Origin: an uncultured Bifidobacterium sp.
GTDB taxonomy: Bacteria > Actinomycetota > Actinomycetes > Actinomycetales > Bifidobacteriaceae
Direction: 5' to 3'
Assembly (NCBI RefSeq): GCF_959020145.1
Contig: NZ_CAUEQY010000006.1
Location: 1 to 64,000 of the forward strand
Length of the DNA stretch: 64,000 nucleotides
Below, piece after piece: positions 53,795 to 60,742 of this stretch. Position 1 is the stretch's first letter. Each line of letters opens with the position of its first letter. The position numbers were made by a program, and so were the translations under genes. The notes beneath the pieces were generated by a model. That model was not told where the DNA came from. It saw only the letters and a program-made list of their open reading frames with translations, and made no database searches.

Positions 53795-54317
53795 ATTCGC
53801 AATCCACATCCATCCGTTCCGTCTGCTTCAGCACGCCTTCGAGTTGGAGCAGACGGATTTTGGTTTCAATGCCTCCCGCATAACCGGTGAGACTGCCGTC
53901 AGCGCCGACGACCCGATGGCAGGGCACGATAAGCGCGATCGGATTGCGGTGCACCGCTCCCCCGATGGCGCGTGCGGATACCCTACGCCCGTCCGCACGT
54001 TTCAACTCCAATCGACGTGCGAGTCCGCCGTATGAAACCGTTTCGCCGTATGGCACTTTCCGCAGCAATGCCCATGCTTCCTTGCGAAACGGCGTGCCTT
54101 CCAGCCGCAACGGCACTTCGGTCCGAGGTATGCAACCTGCAAAGTATTCGTCCAGCCATCGTTTCGCGGCGCCAATCGTCGGCGAATCACCCAAAACCGC
54201 GGAATCATCGTCCGCATAGCCTGGCTGCCAATCGAACCACAGGCCGAGCAATGCCGTTTCGTCGGTGATCAGCGTGATGCCGCCAAGCGGCGAATCGTAA
54301 TGCGACTTTGTTTTCAC
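53763..54317 (-). CDS. ogt: Methylated-DNA-[protein]-cysteine S-methyltransferase
   Basis: A 184-residue DNA repair protein that removes methyl groups from O6-methylguanine in a suicidal reaction. The active site is IVPCHRVVG with C133; the helix-turn-helix RKVPYGETVSYGGLARRL inserts the recognition helix into DNA. The start is the GTG at 54317, with GGAGG six bases upstream; a neighbouring GTG at 54320 is the alternative. The frame stays open upstream into the repeat element at 54347-54540, where it would encode the repeated phrases SAIYKRDN and SAIHRRDR; those codons are not part of the protein. Confidence 0.92.
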   Translation of the reverse strand: MKTKSHYDSPLGGITLITDETALLGLWFDWQPGYADDDSAVLGDSPTIGAAKRWLDEYFAGCIPRTEVPLRLEGTPFRKEAWALLRKVPYGETVSYGGLARRLELKRADGRRVSARAIGGAVHRNPIALIVPCHRVVGADGSLTGYAGGIETKIRLLQLEGVLKQTERMDVDCESIDRIWRSTR

Positions 54318-54346
54318 CACTGTCCTCCATCCCTCCACAAAACACC

Positions 54347-54540
54347 TATCTCGCCTATGGATGGCGGATTTCGTCTTTCGACACATGTTATCTCGCTTAT
54401 AGATGGCGGACGGCAAAGTGAAAAGCCGCGCTTTTTACCCCCATACGCTATCTCAGGGGGTATAAGTCGAAAAACATCCGCCATCTATAGTGGAGATAGC
54501 ATCAGGCAGACCCGCAAATCCGCCATTCATAGGCGAGATA
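54347..54540. repeat. Symmetric four-unit inverted repeat element
   Basis: Four 22-bp units: forward at 54347-54368 and 54389-54410, reverse at 54477-54498 and 54519-54540. Each begins TATCTC and ends ATGGCGGA; the outer pair agrees at 21 of 22 positions, the inner pair at 19 of 22. Units within each half are exactly 42 bases apart, separated by unrelated 20-base spacers, and both pairs share one dyad centre at 54443.5. The middle holds AAAAGC-CGC-GCTTTT (54421-54435), TACCCCC/GGGGGTA (54436-54462) and a partial TATCTC (54449-54454). It fills the divergent ogt/SDR gap. Confidence 0.9.
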
Positions 54541-54562
54541 GGACCAAAACGAAGGAGTTGGC

Positions 54563-55357
54563 ATGGGATACGCACTCATCACGGGAGCGTCCGGCGGCAT
54601 CGGACGCGAACTGGCGGCGCTGTTCGCAGCGGACGGACATGACCTGGTGATCACCGCCCGCAGCCAGGAACGGCTTGACATGATAAAAACCAAGCTCGAG
54701 CAGCGTTTTGGCGTGCATGTGGTGACGTTCGCCATAGATCTGAGCGAAGCCAACGCACCGAAGAAACTCCATGATTTCACCACATCACAAGGTATTGCGG
54801 TCGACCATCTCGTTAATAACGCAGGCTTCGCTGACTGGACGGATTTTCTCGACGCCGACTGGAACCGGCAAAACGAGATGATGCAGCTCAACATGCATGC
54901 GCTCGCTGAGTTGACGTATCGGTATGGCCGAGACATGCGCGCCAACGGGCATGGCAGGATTTTGAATATTTCGTCCGTCGCCTCGATGATGGCAGGCCCA
55001 TACATGGCGATGTATTTCGCGTCGAAGGCATTCGTGCGCTCGCTATCCGAGGCCGTGGCCCACGAATTGCGCGGCACGGGCGTGACGGTGACCTGCGTAT
55101 GTCCCGGTCCGACCACGACCGGCTTTCAGAAGGCTGCGAATATGAGTGGCCGCAACTTCTTCACCATGACCAAACCGGCCACCGCACGTCAGCTTGCCAC
55201 GTACGCCTACCGCAGGATGATGCGCGGCTCAACCCTCGCCTACCATGGTCCGCTCACCAAGGCGGGCGCGCTCGCGGAACGGGTTCTTCCCCGCGCTCTG
55301 ACCCGGCGAATCGCCGCGTTCATGAACGGCGGCAAGCCGCACACGCTTAAGGTTTAA
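54563..55357 (+). CDS. Short-chain dehydrogenase/reductase
   Basis: A 264-residue classical SDR. The cofactor loop TGASGGIG (8-15) starts right after the N-terminus, NNAG stabilises the central sheet, and the catalytic Ser/Tyr/Lys set is ILNISSVASMM and YFASKAF. The sequence after CPGPTTTGFQ resembles the DltE/YqjQ-like group acting on acyl or keto substrates. GGAGTTGGC precedes the ATG. Its promoter must lie within or beside the repeat element upstream. The 3' end overlaps the MATE gene by 11 bases. Confidence 0.9.
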   Translation: MGYALITGASGGIGRELAALFAADGHDLVITARSQERLDMIKTKLEQRFGVHVVTFAIDLSEANAPKKLHDFTTSQGIAVDHLVNNAGFADWTDFLDADWNRQNEMMQLNMHALAELTYRYGRDMRANGHGRILNISSVASMMAGPYMAMYFASKAFVRSLSEAVAHELRGTGVTVTCVCPGPTTTGFQKAANMSGRNFFTMTKPATARQLATYAYRRMMRGSTLAYHGPLTKAGALAERVLPRALTRRIAAFMNGGKPHTLKV

Positions 55358-56795
55358 CGGCGAATCGCTTGGACGGACGGTAGCAGAGCAGAGCGATGCC
55401 GATGAGTACGGCGGTTGCGGCGAGGCTGATCGGGTAGACGATCATGATGGCCTCGAACGTGCGATGCGCGGGGAACACGAACGCGATCCAGGTGATGCGC
55501 ACGCCGACCACGCCGATTACGGTGAGCAGCGCCGGCACCAGTGAGATGCCGAAGCCGCGCAGATATCCGGACATGACCTCGTACAGCATGCTGAACGTGT
55601 AGGCGGAGAACACCATGACGAGTCTGGTGTAGCCGACGGAAATGACCTCCGGTGTCGCATCGAACAACGCCAGCAGACTATGGCCGAAGAACAGCACGAC
55701 GGCGATGGTGGCCGCGGTGACGATGAAATCCTCCAGAATGCAGATGCCAAGCACGCGCTTGCAGCGTCCGATCCGTTTGGCTCCATAGTTTTGCCCGGTG
55801 AAGGTGGCGCAGGCCTGGCTGAACGAGTTGAGCACGTAGTAGGCGATGATTTCGATGTTGAACGCGGCGCTGGAGGCGGCCATGACAACGGTGCCGAGAC
55901 TGTTGATGGCGGCTTGGATGATGATGTTGGCCACGGCGAACACCGCGCTTTGCACGCCGGCGGGCAGTCCGATGCGCAGAATCTGACGCAGGGTGAACCA
56001 GTCGATGCCGAACTCGCGCAAATCAACATGGATGGCTGCGTCAGTATGAACCAGTCGATACAGCAGAATCATGGAGCTGACGACGTTCGCGATGACTGTG
56101 GCCGTCGCGACGCCCGAAACACCCCAATGGAACAATACGACGAAAATCAGTCCCATGGTCACGTTGAGCACGCCGGAAATGGCGAGTACGGCGAGCGGAG
56201 CCTGGGTGTCGCCGATGCTGCGGAAGATGGCTGTTTCGAAATTGTATAGCAGGATGACGGGCATGCCGATGAGGTAGATGCGCAGGTATGCGAGCGCCAG
56301 GGGGAACACGTCGGCGGTCACGTTGAGCATGCCGAGAAGCGGTCCGGCGAGCAATTCTCCGATGATGGCGACGATCACGCCGCCGATCAGGGCGGTGACG
56401 ATGGACGTGTGCACGGCGTTGCGCACCGCTTCGCGGCTGCCTCGTCCGATGGCGTTGGCGATGACGACGTTCGCGCCGAGAGCGATGCCGATGAACAGGT
56501 TGAGGATGAGTCCGGTGACGGGCGCGTTGGAGCCGACGGCCGCGACCGCGGCGGTGCCGTCGGATTGGGAGAAGTTGCCGACGATCATGATGCCGGATGC
56601 GTTGAAGAGTTGTTCCAGAATGCCGGTCGCCGCCACGGGGAGCGCGAATCGCAGGACTTTCGTCCATATGCGCCCGTGCAGCATGTCTATACCCTGCTTG
56701 TTGTGCACCACGTTTTTGCCTCCGCCAGCCGCAGCCGGCTCGTCGTTCGCTTCCGAAGGCATTGTAGTGGCGGCACCAAACGAGGGAACCGCCAT
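55347..56795 (-). CDS. MATE family efflux transporter
   Basis: A 482-residue multidrug/toxin extrusion pump with 12 helices in two similar halves. It has LRFALPVAATGILEQLFNASGIMIVG at the start of the first half, VGSNAPVTGLILNLFIGIALGANVV, and in the second half RIGLPAGVQSAVFAVANIIIQ and CATFTGQNYGAKR. It exports cationic drugs or metabolites with Na+ or H+. The first 36 residues are hydrophilic; ATG 56762 is an alternative start. It is divergent from zwf (89 bases between). Confidence 0.93.
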   Translation of the reverse strand: MAVPSFGAATTMPSEANDEPAAAGGGKNVVHNKQGIDMLHGRIWTKVLRFALPVAATGILEQLFNASGIMIVGNFSQSDGTAAVAAVGSNAPVTGLILNLFIGIALGANVVIANAIGRGSREAVRNAVHTSIVTALIGGVIVAIIGELLAGPLLGMLNVTADVFPLALAYLRIYLIGMPVILLYNFETAIFRSIGDTQAPLAVLAISGVLNVTMGLIFVVLFHWGVSGVATATVIANVVSSMILLYRLVHTDAAIHVDLREFGIDWFTLRQILRIGLPAGVQSAVFAVANIIIQAAINSLGTVVMAASSAAFNIEIIAYYVLNSFSQACATFTGQNYGAKRIGRCKRVLGICILEDFIVTAATIAVVLFFGHSLLALFDATPEVISVGYTRLVMVFSAYTFSMLYEVMSGYLRGFGISLVPALLTVIGVVGVRITWIAFVFPAHRTFEAIMIVYPISLAATAVLIGIALLCYRPSKRFAVKP

Positions 56796-56884
56796 GCCGT
56801 TTTGTAGGATGCTCTAAAAAAGGGCCATGACGTTTTCGAATTCCCTTTGGCGGCGAGTGGAGCCCGCGCGTTAGTATGAAAGGC

Positions 56885-58447
56885 ATGAGTGAAACCGTTT
56901 CAACCGCATCCAACGCGGCCGACGCATGGACGAATCCGCTGCGCGACCCGCGCGATCTGAGACTTCCCCGCATCGCAGGCCCATGCAGCATCGTGATTTT
57001 CGGCGTGACCGGCGATCTGTCCCGTAAGAAGCTGCTCCCCGCCATCTACGATCTGGCCAACCGTGGCTTGTTGCCGCCAAGCTTCGGTCTGACAGGCTTC
57101 GCACGCCGCGACTGGACCGAGGACCATTTCAAGGACTTCGTCAAGGAGAACGTGCAGGCGCATTGCCGTACGCCGTTCAAGGAATCGACTTGGAAGCAGC
57201 TTGCGGCCGGTATCCGTTTCGTACAGGGCACGTTCGATGATCCGAAAGCGTTCGAGCGTCTGTCCGACACGGTCGCCGAGCTTGACCGCGACCGTGGCAC
57301 GCGCGGCAATCACGCGTTCTACATGTCGGTGCCGCCGCGCGCGTTCCCGCAGGTGTCCCGTCAGCTGGCCGACTGTGGTCTGGCGAAAAGCGACAAGGGC
57401 GCTTGGCGTCGTGTGATCATCGAAAAGCCGTTCGGTCATGACCTGGCCAGCGCCAAGGAGCTCGATCGCGTGGTCTCCGAAGTGTTCGACCCGTCGAGCG
57501 TGTTCCGCATCGACCATTATCTTGGCAAGGAGACCGTGCAGAACATGCTGGCGTTGCGTTTCGCGAACGCCATGTACGAGCCGATCTGGAACAACAATTA
57601 CGTCGACCATGTGCAGATCACCATGGCCGAGGACATCGGCGTGGCCGGGCGCGCCGGATACTACGACGGCATCGGCGCCGCACGCGACATCATCCAGAAC
57701 CATCTGCTGCAGCTTATGGCGTTGACCGCCATGGAGGAGCCCGTCTCCTTCTCCGCCGCCGATCTGACCGCCGAGAAGACCAAGGTGCTCTCCGCCGTGC
57801 GCCTGCCCAAGGATCTGGCCGCGCACACCGCGCGAGGCCAGTACGCCGCCGGATGGCAGGGATCGCACGAGGTGGTCGGCTACTTGGACGAGAAGGGCAT
57901 CGATCCCGAATCCACCACCGAGACCTATGCCGCGATCCGCCTGGACGTCGACACCCGCCGTTGGGCCGGCGTGCCGTTCTATCTGCGTACCGGCAAGCGC
58001 CTGGGCAAGCGCGTCACGGAGATCGCCGTGGTGTTCAAACGCGCCCCGCATCTGCCGTTCGAATCGACCGCCACCAAGGAGCTCGGCAAGAACGCCGTCG
58101 TGATCCGCGTGCAGCCCGACGAGGGCGTGACCATGCGCTTCGGCGCGAAGGTGCCGGGCGGCACGTCGATGGAGGTGCGCGACGTGTCGATGGACTTCGG
58201 CTACGGTCGCTCGTTCACCGAATCCTCCCCTGAGGCATACGAACGCCTGATCCTCGACGTGCTGCTGGGCGACCCGCCGCTGTTCCCCACCACCGAGGAG
58301 GTCAACCTTTCGTGGAAGATCCTCGACCCGATCGAGGAGTTCTGGTCGACGCTCGGCCAGCCGCAGCCGTATCGTTCCGGCACGTGGGGGCCGGAGGAGG
58401 CCGTTGAAATGCTCGCCCGCGATGGACACCGTTGGAGGATGCCGTGA
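56885..58447 (+). CDS. zwf: Glucose-6-phosphate 1-dehydrogenase
   Basis: The first step of the oxidative pentose-phosphate pathway: glucose-6-phosphate to 6-phosphogluconolactone, making NADPH. The 520-residue protein has the cofactor loop IFGVTGDLSRKKLLPAIYDL and the active-site signature FRIDHYLGKETVQN with the catalytic histidine. The ATG at 56885 is preferred to 56876: TAGTAT ends seven bases upstream and GAAAGG is also near. It is followed by opcA with a GTGA overlap. Bifidobacteria rely on the bifid shunt for hexose breakdown, so this branch mainly supplies NADPH. Confidence 0.97.
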   Translation: MSETVSTASNAADAWTNPLRDPRDLRLPRIAGPCSIVIFGVTGDLSRKKLLPAIYDLANRGLLPPSFGLTGFARRDWTEDHFKDFVKENVQAHCRTPFKESTWKQLAAGIRFVQGTFDDPKAFERLSDTVAELDRDRGTRGNHAFYMSVPPRAFPQVSRQLADCGLAKSDKGAWRRVIIEKPFGHDLASAKELDRVVSEVFDPSSVFRIDHYLGKETVQNMLALRFANAMYEPIWNNNYVDHVQITMAEDIGVAGRAGYYDGIGAARDIIQNHLLQLMALTAMEEPVSFSAADLTAEKTKVLSAVRLPKDLAAHTARGQYAAGWQGSHEVVGYLDEKGIDPESTTETYAAIRLDVDTRRWAGVPFYLRTGKRLGKRVTEIAVVFKRAPHLPFESTATKELGKNAVVIRVQPDEGVTMRFGAKVPGGTSMEVRDVSMDFGYGRSFTESSPEAYERLILDVLLGDPPLFPTTEEVNLSWKILDPIEEFWSTLGQPQPYRSGTWGPEEAVEMLARDGHRWRMP

Positions 58448-59391
58448 TCATTACCCTGCAAGACACCGAGACCCGCGAGATCTCGGCGAAAATCGACGAA
58501 CTGCACGAGGAGCGCGGCGAGGCGGCCCTGGGCCGTGTGCTCACCCTGCTCATCTCCACCAACGAGGCCGAGCTCGAGCATGATCTCGAAGTCGCCAACA
58601 ATGCGAGCCGCGAGCATCCCTGCCGTGTGATCGCGGTCGCCCCGAGCAGCCGCAAGATCAGCCCGGAAGAGGAGCATCCCACCTTCCTTGACGCCGAGAT
58701 CCGCTTCGGCTCCGACGCCGGTGCGGGCGAGATCATCGTGCTTCGTCCGCGCGGCGGTCTGGTCCGTCACGCCGACACCCTGGTGATCCCGCTGCTCGTG
58801 CCTGACGCTCCCGTGGTGGCATGGTGGCCGAACGAGGCGCCCGCGAATCTGTCGAAGGACCTGCTCGGCTCCATGGCCAGCAGCCGCATCACCGACGCGA
58901 TGCACTCCTCGAACCCGCGGCGCACGATGGACGATCTGCGCCGCAACCGCTCCGCCAAGGACGTGGACATGTCGTGGACACGCCTGACCGTATGGCGTGC
59001 GATGATCGCCTCGATGCTCGACCAGCCGCCGCACCTGCCGGTGAGCAATGTGCGCGTGACCGGGCAGAAGGATTATCTGCCGTTGGATCTGCTGGCCGCA
59101 TGGCTGCGACTGCGCCTGAACGTGCCGGTGATGATCGAGGAGGATCCGAACGCCACGGCCGTCACCGGCGTGTACCTGACGCGCGGCGACGGCGTGCTGA
59201 GCCTGGAGCGCCCCTCCACCGACGACGGGTTCGCCGTGATCAGTGTGCCCGGCCAGTCGCCGCAGACCATCAGCGTGCCCGCGCGCACGCTTGAGGAATG
59301 CCTGAGCGAGGAGCTTGGCCGCCTCTACCCCGATGAGATCTACAGCGAGGTCGTCTCGCAAGGACTAGATCTCGTCAAGCCCAGGCAGTAG
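58444..59391 (+). CDS. opcA: OpcA, glucose-6-phosphate dehydrogenase assembly protein
   Basis: A 315-residue protein that supports the assembly and activity of glucose-6-phosphate dehydrogenase in actinobacteria and cyanobacteria. Conserved parts: LTLLISTNEAELEHDLEVAN, EIIVLRPRGGLVRHADTLVIPLL split by a proline turn, and VVAWWPNEAP. The start is a GTG that shares bases with the zwf stop (GTGA), with TTGGAGG five bases upstream, so it is translationally coupled. pgl follows 35 bases on. Confidence 0.94.
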   Translation: MIITLQDTETREISAKIDELHEERGEAALGRVLTLLISTNEAELEHDLEVANNASREHPCRVIAVAPSSRKISPEEEHPTFLDAEIRFGSDAGAGEIIVLRPRGGLVRHADTLVIPLLVPDAPVVAWWPNEAPANLSKDLLGSMASSRITDAMHSSNPRRTMDDLRRNRSAKDVDMSWTRLTVWRAMIASMLDQPPHLPVSNVRVTGQKDYLPLDLLAAWLRLRLNVPVMIEEDPNATAVTGVYLTRGDGVLSLERPSTDDGFAVISVPGQSPQTISVPARTLEECLSEELGRLYPDEIYSEVVSQGLDLVKPRQ

Positions 59392-59426
59392 CCACCGAGC
59401 GTCGAACCATAATACAAGGAGTGAAC

Positions 59427-60218
59427 GTGACAGAACGTAAAACCGTCGTATACCCCAATCCGCAGGTACTGGCGGAGGCTGTGGCCGCGCGCACGCTGCT
59501 GACCATCATCGATCTGCTGGCCGAGCCGAATCGTAAACGTGTGGATATCGCCGTGACCGGCGGCACCGACGGTAACCGTGTGTTCGCCGCGATGAACGCC
59601 AGCCCGCTGAACGATGCCGTGGACTGGAGCCGTGTGCACGTGTGGTGGGGCGACGAGCGCTTCGTGGCGGCCGATGACGACGACCGCAACGCGAAGCAGG
59701 CTCGCGAGGCCTGGTACGGTGCGCTTGTGGAAAGCGGGCGCATGCCGGCGGCGAACATCCATGCGATGCCGGCCGATACCCGCGGCGCCGAGGAGATCGC
59801 CGCCGCCTCCCCCGAACAGACCGATGCGGTGCTGGCCGAGGCCGCCGCGGAGTACCAGCGCGAGCTCATCGAGCAGTTGGGCGAGAATCCGGCATTGGAT
59901 ATCGCGATGTTCGGCATGGGGCCGGACGCGCATTTCGCGTCCCTGTTCCCCGACCACGGCGAGGCCGAGATCGACGACCCGCACGTGCTGGTCGCAGGCG
60001 TGCGCGATTCGCCGAAACCGCCGCCGCTGCGCCTGACATTGACCGTGCCGATGATCGTCCGGTCGAAGCATACGTGGGTGTTCACCTCCGAAGAGCGTAA
60101 GGCCGGCGCGGTCAAGGCCGCCTTCGCCCAGCGCAACAACCCGCATGCCCCAAGCTCCTACGCCGATGGCGAGGAACTGCTCTGGCTCATTGACGAGGGT
60201 GCCGCTTCCAAGTTGTGA
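59427..60218 (+). CDS. pgl: 6-phosphogluconolactonase
   Basis: Hydrolyses the lactone made by Zwf to 6-phosphogluconate. The 263-residue protein of the DevB/Pgl family has VDIAVTGGTDGNRVFAAM, HVWWGDERFVAADDDDRNAKQ, and the family motif MFGMGPDAHFASLFPDH with the catalytic Asp/His. Two GTG codons are in frame; the one at 59427 is chosen because AAGGAG is spaced five bases before it, while the one at 59421 overlaps the Shine-Dalgarno. It ends the zwf-opcA-pgl operon, with a strong terminator after it. Confidence 0.95.
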   Translation: MTERKTVVYPNPQVLAEAVAARTLLTIIDLLAEPNRKRVDIAVTGGTDGNRVFAAMNASPLNDAVDWSRVHVWWGDERFVAADDDDRNAKQAREAWYGALVESGRMPAANIHAMPADTRGAEEIAAASPEQTDAVLAEAAAEYQRELIEQLGENPALDIAMFGMGPDAHFASLFPDHGEAEIDDPHVLVAGVRDSPKPPPLRLTLTVPMIVRSKHTWVFTSEERKAGAVKAAFAQRNNPHAPSSYADGEELLWLIDEGAASKL

Positions 60219-60241
60219 GGTTCATCCGAAACAGGTAACAG

Positions 60242-60284
60242 GGGGTGTCCCGCGACTCATGCCGTGAGACACCCCTTTTTTTTT
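60242..60284 (+). terminator. Terminator of the zwf-opcA-pgl operon
   Basis: GGGGTGTC and GACACCCC form the stem, with an inner CTCA/TGAG, followed by nine T residues. It is one of the strongest terminators in the window. Confidence 0.93.
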
Positions 60285-60340
60285 GAGTGTTGATTGATTG
60301 TTGAGTGTCGTTTTGACGCAGGTTCCCGCTGGACTGCAGC

Positions 60341-60473
60341 TTCGTAGGCGGTTTCGCGTTTCCGTAGGCGGTTGCCCCAAGTATCGGGGTCATGGAAAAG
60401 GCCGGTTTCCGGCCTTTTCCGCAGCAGGCTCCCAAGACCAACCACCTATGGAACGCAAAAACCACCTACGGAA
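60341..60473. repeat. Second symmetric inverted repeat element
   Basis: Forward cores GTAGGCGGTT at 60344-60353 and 60364-60373, reverse cores AACCACCTAT/C at 60440-60449 and 60460-60469. Both halves have exact 20-base spacing and both pairs share one dyad centre at 60406.5. The 12-bp perfect hairpin GGAAAAGGCCGG-TTT-CCGGCCTTTTCC (60394-60420) sits at that centre. A fifth, looser unit CCGCCTAT lies at 60484-60491. The layout copies the element at 54347-54540 although the unit sequence differs. Confidence 0.85.
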
Positions 60474-60504
60474 TCCCAATCCGCCGCCTATTTCGCCCCA
60501 TAGC

Positions 60505-60538
60505 TTCCGAAAACCTCTCGGAAGGAGGTTAGACGATG
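60505..60538 (+). promoter_or_regulatory. Strong Shine-Dalgarno in competing hairpins
   Basis: AAGGAGGT (60522-60529), complementary to the 16S 3' end over eight bases, lies six bases before an ATG at 60536. AACCTC (60512-60517) can pair with GAGGTT (60525-60530) and hide it, while TTCCGA (60505-60510) can pair with TCGGAA (60518-60523), blocking the first pairing sterically. The ATG opens a 160-codon frame, 69 codons before it enters gnd antisense. I do not call it a gene: the codons look non-coding and no homologue is recognised. Confidence 0.5.
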
Positions 60539-60665
60539 GCATTAGACTCCCCTAGAAACGCAAATGGGATGCATCACAACCACAAGTACCATTCGTTCTG
60601 CTTACGGAGCGACACTATGCTCCGTCAATGCAACGGTACGGCAATATCGCAGCTCAGTAATATGC

Positions 60666-60714
60666 ATATGCCAGAGGTCTTGCAATGGAACACATCGCAA
60701 GACCTCTGGCATAT
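60666..60714 (-). terminator. 18-bp perfect hairpin after gnd
   Basis: ATATGCCAGAGGTCTTGC (60666-60683) pairs perfectly with 60697-60714 around a 13-nt loop. It lies 28 bases after the gnd stop. No T tract follows on the minus strand, so it may be a non-canonical terminator or a 3'-end stabiliser. Confidence 0.7.
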
Positions 60715-60742
60715 CCGCCCTGACACAGAGGCAAGGAAAAGA

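Larger units (their letters stand above)
60285..60742. other. Long intergenic region between pgl and gnd
   Basis: About 460 bases after the pgl terminator with no secure protein gene. In order it holds the symmetric repeat element, the Shine-Dalgarno with alternative hairpins, a 7-bp hairpin ACGGAGC/GCTCCGT (60604-60625) and the 18-bp gnd hairpin (60666-60714). The density of structures suggests a structured RNA or a small mobile/regulatory element. Confidence 0.7.

Noticed and set aside
54318..54416. N-terminal extension of ogt into the repeat element
   Set aside because: The extra residues are translations of the repeats (SAIYKRDN, SAIHRRDR); the GTG at 54317 has a proper Shine-Dalgarno and the MGMT fold starts there.
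54347..54540. Repeat element as a short CRISPR array
   Set aside because: Repeats of 22 and spacers of 20 bases look CRISPR-like, but the orientation flips in the middle, there are only two units per side and no cas gene is near.
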